Shown in pieces: positions 1 through 5,666 of a DNA stretch of 6,010 nt. The notes below the pieces were generated by a model that worked only from the letters and a program-made list of their open reading frames with translations, had not been told where the DNA came from and did not search any database. The translations under genes and the position numbers were made by a program. The stretch comes from Dermatophilaceae bacterium. Its GTDB lineage: Bacteria > Actinomycetota > Actinomycetes > Actinomycetales > Dermatophilaceae. Location: contig JABFXB010000139.1 in the NCBI GenBank assembly GCA_013361975.1, forward strand, positions 1 through 6,010, given 5' to 3'. The stretch's first letter is position 1, and each line of letters begins with the position of its first letter.

Positions 1-957
1 CACGGCGTCGGCCTCGAGAAGGTGCGCACGTTCGAGAAGTTCCTCGGCGGAAGCGCCACCAACGTCTCCGTCGCCGCTGCGCGCCACGGCCACCGGGTCG
101 CCCTCATCACGCGCACCGGCAAGGACGCGTTCGGGCGCTACATCCACGAGGCGCTGCAGGACTTCGGCGTCGACGACCGGTTCGTCAGCGCCGTCGACGG
201 GCCACCCACGCCCGTCACGTTCTGCGAGGTGTTCCCGCCCGACGACTTCCCGCTCTACTTCTACCGCTACCCGGCCGCCCCCGACCTGCTCATCGAGGCC
301 GACGAGATGCCGCTCGAGGCGATCCGCACGGCCGGCGTCTACTGGTCGACCGTCACCGGCCTGAGCCAGGAGCCGAGCCGGGCTGCACACTTCCGCGGCT
401 GGGAGGCCCGCGGCCGCCGCACCCACACTGTGCTCGACCTCGACTACCGCCCGATGTTCTGGAACGACGCCACCGAGGCGAGCGAACAGGTCGGCCGGGC
501 GCTCGAGCACGTCACGGTGGCCGTCGGCAACCGCGAGGAGTGCGAGGTCGCCGTCGGCGAGACCCACCCGCAGCGGGCGGCCGACGCGCTGCTCGAGCGC
601 GGCGTCGAGCTCGCCGTCGTCAAGCAGGGACCCAAGGGCGTGCTGGCCGCGACCCGTGACGAGCGCGTCGAGGTGCCCCCGTTCCCCGTCGAGGTCGTCA
701 ACGGTCTCGGGGCCGGGGACGCCTTCGGCGGGGCGCTCTGCCACGGCCTGCTCGAGGGCTGGGATCTGCGCCGGGTCCTCGAGTTCGCCAACGTCGCCGG
801 GGCGATCGTGGCGAGCAAGCTCGAGTGCTCGACCGCCATGCCCACCTCGGCCGAGGTCGAGGAGCGCCTGGCCGGCGCACGCTCGCACGCCGGCGCACGC
901 TCGAACGCCGGCTCGCAGGCCACCCCGTTCGCTGCCGTCGCCGAGGAGGCACCATGA
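1..957 (+). CDS. iolC: 5-dehydro-2-deoxygluconokinase IolC (5' end outside window)
   Basis: Phosphorylates 2-deoxy-5-keto-D-gluconate (DKG) to its 6-phosphate (DKGP) with ATP, in the cytoplasm, as the fifth step of inositol breakdown. The frame is open from base 1, and 318 residues are visible. The GTG at 22 is internal: the residues before it (GVGLEKV) already align with the family, so only a short N-terminal part, perhaps 20-40 residues, is missing. PfkB/ribokinase marks are an N-terminal GGSATN sugar-binding stretch (visible residues 16-21), LDLDYRP (145-151), GNREE, and the C-terminal GAGD anion-hole and catalytic-base motif (237-240, Asp240). IolC-like landmarks include DYRPMFW and the AMPTSAEVEE end segment, recalled from Bacillus IolC. 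After that segment there is an extra tail of about 28 residues, rich in Ala, Gly, Arg and Ser, encoded partly by an 18-base tandem repeat. The stop overlaps the next start (ATGA). Another PfkB sugar kinase is possible in isolation, but the neighbours make IolC very likely. Confidence 0.93.
   Translation, partial: HGVGLEKVRTFEKFLGGSATNVSVAAARHGHRVALITRTGKDAFGRYIHEALQDFGVDDRFVSAVDGPPTPVTFCEVFPPDDFPLYFYRYPAAPDLLIEADEMPLEAIRTAGVYWSTVTGLSQEPSRAAHFRGWEARGRRTHTVLDLDYRPMFWNDATEASEQVGRALEHVTVAVGNREECEVAVGETHPQRAADALLERGVELAVVKQGPKGVLAATRDERVEVPPFPVEVVNGLGAGDAFGGALCHGLLEGWDLRRVLEFANVAGAIVASKLECSTAMPTSAEVEERLAGARSHAGARSNAGSQATPFAAVAEEAP
871..921 (+). repeat. 18-base tandem repeat, about 2.8 copies, in the iolC 3' end
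   Basis: Two 18-base units (871-888 and 889-906) differ at one base (CAC versus AAC at the end). A third, partial and diverged copy follows at 907-921, beginning GCCGGC. The unit is a multiple of three, so it keeps the frame and encodes AGARSH-AGARSN-AGSQA in the C-terminal tail of IolC. It lies beyond the part of the kinase that aligns with known family members and looks like replication slippage in a tolerant tail. Confidence 0.85.
943..949 (+). promoter_or_regulatory. Ribosome binding site of the aldolase gene
   Basis: GAGGAGG ends four bases before the ATG at 954. It lies inside the last codons of iolC. It decides the start at 954 over an in-frame upstream ATG at 825, which would run deep inside iolC and add residues unlike the family. 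Confidence 0.8.
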
Positions 958-1880
958 CCACCACGCACCCGCCCACGACGCCCGGACTGGGTGCCGGTGT
1001 CGCCGTCGCCGACCTCACCGAGATCCGCGTGCGCGAGCCCGAGCGCATCGCCGCCGGCTGGGCAGCCCGTGAGCGCCGCCCGCTCGTGCGCGAGGACGGG
1101 CGCATGCTCCTCGTCGCCGCCGACCACCCCGCCCGGGGCGCCCTCGGGGTGCGTGGGGCGGGGGCCGCGATGGCGAGCCGGAGCGACCTGCTCGAGCGCC
1201 TCGTCACTGCGCTCGGTCGGCCCGGCGTCGACGGCGTGCTCGGCACGCCCGACGTGCTCGACGACCTGCTGCTGCTCGGCGCGCTCGAGGGCAAGGTCGC
1301 GATCGGCTCGATGAACCGCGGCGGCCTCCAGGGCGCGAGCTTCGAGCTCGACGACCGCTTCACCGCCTACACCGCCGCCGAGATCGCGGCTCGGGGCCTC
1401 GACGGCGGCAAGATGCTGACGCGCATCTGCCTCGACGACCCCGGCACGGTCGCGACCCTCGAGGCCAGCGCCCGCGCCGTCACCGAGCTCGCCGAGAGGG
1501 AGCTCATGGCGATGGTCGAGCCGTTCCTCTCGACGCGCGAGGGTGGGCGAGTGGTCAACCAGCTCGACCCCGACTCGACGATCAAGTCCATCCACATCGC
1601 CGCCGGTCTCGGCGCCTCGAGCGCCCACACGTGGCTCAAGCTGCCCGTCGTCGACGAGCTCGACCGGGTCATGGACGCGACCACCCTGCCGACGCTGCTG
1701 CTCGGTGGCGACCCGCAGGGCGACCCGCAGGACACGTACGCCTCCTGGGGGCACGCGCTCGACCTGCCCGCCGTGCGAGGCCTCGTCGTGGGCCGCGCCC
1801 TCCTCTTCCCGCCCGACGGCGAGGTCGCCGCGGCCGTCGACATCGCGGCCGGACTCGTGCACGGCGGGGGTGTGGCATGA
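954..1880 (+). CDS. Cgl0159-family (beta/alpha)8 protein, probable DKGP aldolase
   Basis: 308 residues, related to the DeoC/LacD/DhnA class I aldolase superfamily; actinobacterial homologues are usually annotated as Cgl0159 family (beta/alpha)8-fold or as deoxyribose-phosphate-aldolase-like. The probable strands can be read in order: LLVAADHPARG (D57, H58, R61), VDGVLGT, AIGSMNRGG (117-124), GGKMLTRI (K153), LMAMVEPF (E189), HTWLKLP (K229), LLLGGD (251-253) and GLVVGRAL. K229 on strand 6 is placed like the Schiff-base lysine of class I aldolases, K153 on strand 4 could be a second catalytic lysine, and the GG on strand 7 could bind phosphate. I infer that it splits 2-deoxy-5-keto-gluconate 6-phosphate into dihydroxyacetone phosphate and malonate semialdehyde, the step done by class II IolJ in Bacillus. 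It overlaps iolC and iolB by four bases each, so it is co-translated with the kinase that would make its substrate. The exact substrate is inference. Confidence 0.85.
   Translation: MTTTHPPTTPGLGAGVAVADLTEIRVREPERIAAGWAARERRPLVREDGRMLLVAADHPARGALGVRGAGAAMASRSDLLERLVTALGRPGVDGVLGTPDVLDDLLLLGALEGKVAIGSMNRGGLQGASFELDDRFTAYTAAEIAARGLDGGKMLTRICLDDPGTVATLEASARAVTELAERELMAMVEPFLSTREGGRVVNQLDPDSTIKSIHIAAGLGASSAHTWLKLPVVDELDRVMDATTLPTLLLGGDPQGDPQDTYASWGHALDLPAVRGLVVGRALLFPPDGEVAAAVDIAAGLVHGGGVA
1707..1730 (+). repeat. Perfect 12-base tandem duplication in the aldolase gene
   Basis: GGCGACCCGCAG occurs twice in direct succession (1707-1718 and 1719-1730). In frame it encodes GDPQ-GDPQ (residues 252-259), in the loop right after predicted strand 7 (LLLGG), near the likely phosphate-binding site. 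It may be an in-frame duplication or may reflect a conserved loop with similar halves; one sequence cannot tell. Confidence 0.8.
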
Positions 1881-2782
1881 GCTGGCACCACCCCTTCGGC
1901 AGCACCGCGCGCGACGGCTGGGACGTCGTCGTCGAGCCCGACTCGTCGGGCTGGGAGCACACGGGGATGTATGCCGGCCGGCTCGCCGACGGTGACACGC
2001 GCACCCTCGACGCCGGCCACCGCGAGCACCTCGTCGTGCCCCTCTCGGGCTCGGTGCACGTGGCCGTGTCTGGCGCCGCGGGTGAGCACGAGGCGAAGCT
2101 CGCGGGTCGCTCTTCCGTCTTCGCCGGCGCCTCCGACGTCGCCTATGTGCCGGCCGGGTCGTCGCTCACGGTGACGGCGGTGGGTGAAGCACGCGTCGCG
2201 GTCGTCTTCGCGGTCACCGAGACCGCCGACGCGCGCTTCCCCTTCCGGCACGTGGCCGCCGAGGACGTGCCGGTCGAGCTGCGCGGTGCCGGCATCGCGT
2301 CGCGCGAGGTCCGCAACTTCGGCATCCCCGGGGTGCTCGACGCCGACTCGATCATCGCCTGCGAGGTCATCACGCCCGGCGGCAACTGGAGCTCCTGGCC
2401 CCCGCACAAGCACGACGAGGAGCGGCCCGGTGAGGAGACCGCCCTCGAGGAGATCTACTACTTCCAGGTCGCGCCGTCGGCCGGCACGCCGGAGGCGGCG
2501 GCGACGGACCCCATTGCGTACCAACGGGTCTACGGCACCGAGCACCGCCCGATCGACGTGCTCGCCGAGGTGCGCGACGGCGACGTCGTGCTCGTGCCGC
2601 ACGGCTGGCACGGCCCCGCCATCGCGGCCCCGGGCTACGACCTGTACTACCTCAACGTCATGGCCGGTCCCGGTGAGGAGCGGGCCTGGCTCATCTGCGA
2701 CGACCCAGCCCACGGCTGGGTGCGTGAGACCTGGGCCGACCAGCCCGTCGACCCTCGACTTCCCCTTGGAGGTGCTCGATGA
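1877..2782 (+). CDS. iolB: 5-deoxy-glucuronate isomerase IolB
   Basis: Converts 5-deoxy-glucuronate, the IolD product, to 2-deoxy-5-keto-D-gluconate, the IolC substrate, in the cytoplasm. The 301 residues fit the KduI/IolB bicupin family. Recognisable blocks are HREHLVVPLSGSVHV in the N-terminal cupin half, NWSSWPPHKHD with H177 and H179, EEIYYFQ with E191/E192, PHGWHGP with H242 and H245, and YYLNVMAGP near the C-terminus. H177, H179, one of the glutamates and one of H242/H245 form the expected metal site of the C-terminal cupin. The start at 1877 overlaps the aldolase stop (ATGA). Only a G-run (GGGGG, about 1866-1870) precedes it, a poor Shine-Dalgarno, so translation probably depends on coupling to the upstream gene. 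The stop overlaps the iolD start in the same way. An in-frame ATG at 1631 lies inside the aldolase gene and is not a credible start. Confidence 0.95.
   Translation: MSWHHPFGSTARDGWDVVVEPDSSGWEHTGMYAGRLADGDTRTLDAGHREHLVVPLSGSVHVAVSGAAGEHEAKLAGRSSVFAGASDVAYVPAGSSLTVTAVGEARVAVVFAVTETADARFPFRHVAAEDVPVELRGAGIASREVRNFGIPGVLDADSIIACEVITPGGNWSSWPPHKHDEERPGEETALEEIYYFQVAPSAGTPEAAATDPIAYQRVYGTEHRPIDVLAEVRDGDVVLVPHGWHGPAIAAPGYDLYYLNVMAGPGEERAWLICDDPAHGWVRETWADQPVDPRLPLGGAR
2703..2721 (+). other. Small inverted repeat (hairpin) near the iolB 3' end
   Basis: ACCCAGCC (2703-2710) and GGCTGGGT (2714-2721) are exact reverse complements around a three-base CAC loop. The eight-pair GC-rich stem lies within iolB codons (D-P-A-H-G-W-V region), ending 57 bases before the iolD ATG. 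No T-run follows, so it is not an intrinsic terminator. It may be chance in GC-rich coding DNA. Confidence 0.55.
2766..2773 (+). promoter_or_regulatory. Ribosome binding site of iolD
   Basis: TTGGAGGT, with GGAGG at 2768-2772, ends with ideal spacing of six bases before the iolD ATG at 2779. It lies inside the last iolB codons (L-G-G-A-R) and fixes the iolD start. It is the strongest ribosome site among the three overlapping junctions. Confidence 0.85.
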
Positions 2783-4722
2783 CGAGCGACACCCAGCCGA
2801 CCGTCCGTCTCACCGTGGCGCAGGCCGTGGTGCGCTTCCTCGCGAACCAGTGGAGCGAGCGTGACGGTGAGCGGCAGAAGCTCTTCGCCGGCTGCTTCGG
2901 CATCTTCGGCCACGGCAACGTCGCCGGCATCGGCCAGGCGCTGCTGCAGAACGAGCTCGCGGACGGACAGGAGCACCTCCCGTACGTCCTGGCCCGCAAC
3001 GAGCAGGCGATGGTGCACACGTCGGTCGCCTACGCGCGGCAGAAGGACCGCCTCCAGACGTGGGCGTGCACGGCCTCGGTCGGCCCCGGTTCGACGAACA
3101 TGCTCACCGGTGCGGCGCTCGCGACGATCAACCGGCTCCCCGTGCTGCTGCTGCCGTCCGGCACCTTCGCGACCCGCGTCAGTGCCCCCGTGCTCCAGGA
3201 GCTCGAGCAGCCGTATGCCGCCGACGTGACGGTCAACGACGCCTTCCGCCCGCTGTCGCGCTTCTTCGACCGGGTGAGCCGGCCCGAGCAGCTGCCGTCG
3301 GCGCTGCTCGGGGCGATGCGGGTGCTCACCGACCCCGTGGACACGGGAGCCGTGACGATCGCCCTGCCGCAGGACGTGCAGGCCGAGGCCTTCGACTGGC
3401 CGGTCGAGCTCTTCGCCCCGCGCACCTGGCGGGTGGCCCGTCCGTTGCCCGAGGCTGTCGACATCGCGGACGCAGCCGCGCTGATCCGCTCGGCGAAGCG
3501 GCCGATGGTCGTGGCCGGCGGTGGTCTGCACTACTCCGGGGCCGAGGAGGCCCTGCGCGCGTTCTGCGAGGCCACCGGCGTCCCGGTGGGGGAGTCGCAG
3601 GCCGGCAAGGGCTCGCTCCCGCACGGTCACCCGCAGCAGATGGGTGCCATCGGCTCGACCGGGACCACAGCGGCCAACGCCCTCGCCGCCGAGGCCGACG
3701 TCGTCATCGGCATCGGCACGCGCTGGAGCGACTTCACCACTGCCTCACGAACGGCCTTCCAGGACAAGGGCGTCCGGTTCATCAACATCAACGTCGCCCG
3801 TTTCGACGCGGGCAAGCAGTCGGGCCTGTCGGTCGTCGCCGACGCCCGCGAGGCGCTGACCGCGCTGACGGCCGCCCTCGAGGGGTATGCCGTCGCGGCA
3901 GACTACAAGTCGCGCCAGGCCGCGCTGTGGGCGGAGTGGGACGCCTCCGTCGAGAGCGCGTTCCACCCGCCGGCTGAGGTCACCGACAAGCTCGCCGACG
4001 GCCTGCTGACGCAGGGCCAGGTGCTCGGCGCCGTGAACGAGCTCACCGACCCGCGCGACGTCGTGCTCTGCGCGGCCGGCTCGATGCCGGGCGACATCCA
4101 CAAGCTGTGGCGGGTCCGCGACCGCAAGGCGTACCACGTCGAGTACGGCTACTCCTGCATGGGCTACGAGGTGCCGGCCTCGATCGGCATCCGACTCGCC
4201 GACGAGTCGCGCGACGTCTTCGCGATGGTCGGCGACGGTGGATACCTCATGATGCCGACGGAGCTCGTCACGGCCGTGCAGGAGCGGGTCAAGGTCGTCG
4301 TGGTGCTCGTGCAGAACCACGGTTTCCACTCGATCGGCTCGCTCTCGGAGTCGCTCGGGTCGCAGCGTTTCGGCACGTCCTACCGCTTCCGTGGCGAGTC
4401 GTCCGGACGACTCGACGGAGACTTCCTGCCCGTCGACCTCGCTGCGAACGCCCGGAGCCTCGGCGCCCACGTCATCGAGGTGCACTCGCTCGACGACCTG
4501 CACCAGGCCATCAAGGAGGCGAAGGCGTGGCCCTCCGACGGCGGCCCGGTCGTCATCCACGTCGAGACCGACCCGCTGGTGCACGCACCCGACTCGGCCT
4601 CGTGGTGGGACGTGCCGGTCTCGGCGGTCAGCGACCTCGAGACGACGCAGACGGCATACGGCGAGTACCTCGACCACAAGGCCACCCAGCGTCCCCTGCT
4701 CGCCCCGCCCAGCGCGGACTGA
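2779..4722 (+). CDS. iolD: 3D-(3,5/4)-trihydroxycyclohexane-1,2-dione acylhydrolase IolD
   Basis: Thiamine diphosphate (ThDP) enzyme that hydrolyses the ring of 3D-trihydroxycyclohexane-1,2-dione to 5-deoxy-D-glucuronate, the IolB substrate. The 647 residues are close to the roughly 640 usual for IolD and longer than most acetolactate synthases. The N-terminal ThDP domain (about 15-185) has CFGIFGHGNVAGIGQAL, the catalytic glutamate E75 in ARNEQAM that activates the cofactor, and GPGSTNMLTGAALATINRLP. The central domain (about 220-370) has VVAGGGLHYSGA and GSTGTTAANALAAEADVVIGIGTR. The C-terminal domain (about 420-610) has the family-typical GYSCMGYE (457-464) and the metal/ThDP motif running from GDG (485-487) to N513 in QNHGFHS. 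No key residue is missing. ATG overlaps the iolB stop and a strong GGAGG precedes it. A general acetolactate-synthase relative is the only alternative, and the iolB and iolC context argues against it. Confidence 0.96.
   Translation: MTSDTQPTVRLTVAQAVVRFLANQWSERDGERQKLFAGCFGIFGHGNVAGIGQALLQNELADGQEHLPYVLARNEQAMVHTSVAYARQKDRLQTWACTASVGPGSTNMLTGAALATINRLPVLLLPSGTFATRVSAPVLQELEQPYAADVTVNDAFRPLSRFFDRVSRPEQLPSALLGAMRVLTDPVDTGAVTIALPQDVQAEAFDWPVELFAPRTWRVARPLPEAVDIADAAALIRSAKRPMVVAGGGLHYSGAEEALRAFCEATGVPVGESQAGKGSLPHGHPQQMGAIGSTGTTAANALAAEADVVIGIGTRWSDFTTASRTAFQDKGVRFININVARFDAGKQSGLSVVADAREALTALTAALEGYAVAADYKSRQAALWAEWDASVESAFHPPAEVTDKLADGLLTQGQVLGAVNELTDPRDVVLCAAGSMPGDIHKLWRVRDRKAYHVEYGYSCMGYEVPASIGIRLADESRDVFAMVGDGGYLMMPTELVTAVQERVKVVVVLVQNHGFHSIGSLSESLGSQRFGTSYRFRGESSGRLDGDFLPVDLAANARSLGAHVIEVHSLDDLHQAIKEAKAWPSDGGPVVIHVETDPLVHAPDSASWWDVPVSAVSDLETTQTAYGEYLDHKATQRPLLAPPSAD
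4395..4414. repeat. Perfect 20-base palindrome inside iolD
   Basis: The half CGAGTCGTCC (4395-4404) is followed directly by its exact reverse complement, with no spacer and no mismatch. It lies within iolD codons E-S-S-G-R-L-D. It could be a protein-binding site for a dimer, or a chance product of the GTC/GAC-rich codon use. I see no promoter nearby. Confidence 0.7.
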
Positions 4723-4736
4723 AACCTCTGTCCGAC

Positions 4737-4743
4737 AAAGGAG
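4737..4743 (+). promoter_or_regulatory. Ribosome binding site of iolH
   Basis: AAAGGAG, ten bases before the ATG at 4754, in the 31-base gap after iolD. It supports the start at 4754; longer in-frame versions (for example from 4391) would lie inside iolD. Nothing else, including any terminator, is visible in this gap. Confidence 0.8.
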
Positions 4744-4753
4744 TTCGCCCCTC

Positions 4754-5635
4754 ATGAAGCTCGCTCTCGACCCCTACATGTTCCGCGAGTCGCCGCTGCT
4801 CGAGCTGCCCGGCCTCGTAGTCGACCTCGGCTACGAGTGGATCGAGCTGTCGCCGCGCGACGACTTCATTCCCTTCTTCAACCACCCGCGCGTCGACGAC
4901 TCCGGCGTGGCCGCCTTCCGCAAGGAGCTGTCGGCCGCGGGTGTCGGCGTCTCGTCGGTGCTGCCCCTCTTCACGTGGTCCGGCCCCGACGAGGACGAGC
5001 GCCAGGCGGCGGTGCGGTACTGGAAGCGCGCGATCCAGATCGCCTCCGACCTCGGCGTCGACACGATGAACTCCGAGTTCAACGGCAACCCGCGCGAGGC
5101 CGCGGTCTGCGAGCGGCAGTTCTGGAAGTCGATGGAGGAGCTGCTCCCCGTCTTCGAGAAGGAGGGCATCCGGCTCGTGCTCGAGCCGCACCCCGACGAC
5201 TGGGAGGAGGACGGCAAGCGCGCCGTCGACCTCGTCCGCGGCATCAACAGTCCGAGCGTCAGCTTCCTCTACTGCGCGCCGCACACGTTCCACCAGGGCA
5301 ACGACTGCGACGGGATCATGGACAAGGCCGGCGACCTGCTGACGATGGTCCACGTCGCCGACGCCTACGACCACACCGCGTCGTCGGGGCTGCGCTACAT
5401 CGTCAACCCGCCCGGCTCGAAGGTCACCGTGCACCAGCACCTCGACATCGGCCAGGGCGAGGTCGACTTCGACCAGTTCTTCCGCGGGCTCGAGCGCATC
5501 GGGTTCGACGGGATCGTCACCTCGTGCGTCTTCGCCTGGGAGGACCGTGCGCGCGAGTCGACCGAGTACATGCGCGACACCATCCGCTCCTACCTCGACA
5601 AGTGGTCGACACCGCCCACGTTCGTCTCCCCCTGA
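4754..5635 (+). CDS. iolH: IolH-like sugar phosphate isomerase/epimerase (xylose isomerase-type barrel)
   Basis: 293 residues, close to Bacillus IolH (about 289). The fold is the AP-endonuclease-2/xylose isomerase TIM barrel. Blocks recalled as shared with IolH are LGYEWIELSPRDDFIPFFNHPR, WSGPDEDERQAAVRYWKRAI, SMEELLPVFEKEGIRL, APHTFH, RYIVNPPG and VHQHLDIGQGEVD. Likely metal and active-site residues at strand ends are E108 (NSEFNG), E144 and H146 (LEPHPDD), H177 (CAPH), H200 and D203 (HVADAYDH), and E236 (GQGEVD). It is not IolE, whose hallmark GIAPIGWRNDDIPE opening is absent. An inosose isomerase (IolI-like) role is possible. The exact reaction of IolH is not, to my knowledge, firmly established; it is conserved in iol operons and is probably cytoplasmic. 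It follows iolD by 31 bases with its own ribosome site. Confidence 0.82.
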   Translation: MKLALDPYMFRESPLLELPGLVVDLGYEWIELSPRDDFIPFFNHPRVDDSGVAAFRKELSAAGVGVSSVLPLFTWSGPDEDERQAAVRYWKRAIQIASDLGVDTMNSEFNGNPREAAVCERQFWKSMEELLPVFEKEGIRLVLEPHPDDWEEDGKRAVDLVRGINSPSVSFLYCAPHTFHQGNDCDGIMDKAGDLLTMVHVADAYDHTASSGLRYIVNPPGSKVTVHQHLDIGQGEVDFDQFFRGLERIGFDGIVTSCVFAWEDRARESTEYMRDTIRSYLDKWSTPPTFVSP

Positions 5636-5653
5636 CCCCACCCTGTCTCACCC

Positions 5654-5659
5654 GAAGGA
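5654..5659 (+). promoter_or_regulatory. Ribosome binding site of iolA
   Basis: GAAGGA, seven bases before the ATG at 5667, in the 31-base gap after the iolH stop. It supports this start. No hairpin or other signal is visible in the gap, so the transcript probably runs on. Confidence 0.75.
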
Positions 5660-5666
5660 CCCCACC

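Noticed and set aside
825..953. Possible upstream start of the aldolase gene at 825
   Set aside because: It would overlap iolC by over 130 bases and add an arginine-rich segment unlike the family; the ATG at 954 has an excellent GAGGAGG and the typical ATGA overlap.
444..1862. Long open frame of 472 codons on the minus strand opposite iolC and the aldolase gene
   Set aside because: Shadow of a GC-rich coding strand. Its product is rich in Arg, Gly, Glu and Val with no recognisable domain, no ribosome site was evident, and it opposes two well-supported genes.
1367..2713. Minus-strand open frame of 448 codons opposite the aldolase gene and iolB
   Set aside because: Compositionally biased product with long His/Arg/Gly/Asp runs; IolB on the other strand is unmistakable.
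2647..3630. Minus-strand open frame of 327 codons opposite iolD
   Set aside because: Antisense shadow of the IolD ThDP domain; no motif or start signal of its own.
4723..4753. Possible terminator or promoter between iolD and iolH
   Set aside because: The 31-base gap contains only a ribosome site; no stable stem with a T-run and no room for a promoter of normal size.
3745..5641. Two long minus-strand open frames (3745-4755 and 4628-5641)
   Set aside because: Both oppose iolD and iolH, have biased composition, and show no family features. Absence of stops is expected because TAA, TAG and TGA are rare in any frame of this GC-rich DNA.
5636..5666. Same 31-base gap length before iolH and iolA as a possible repeated element
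   Set aside because: The two gap sequences share only the AAGGA-type ribosome site; the equal length looks coincidental.
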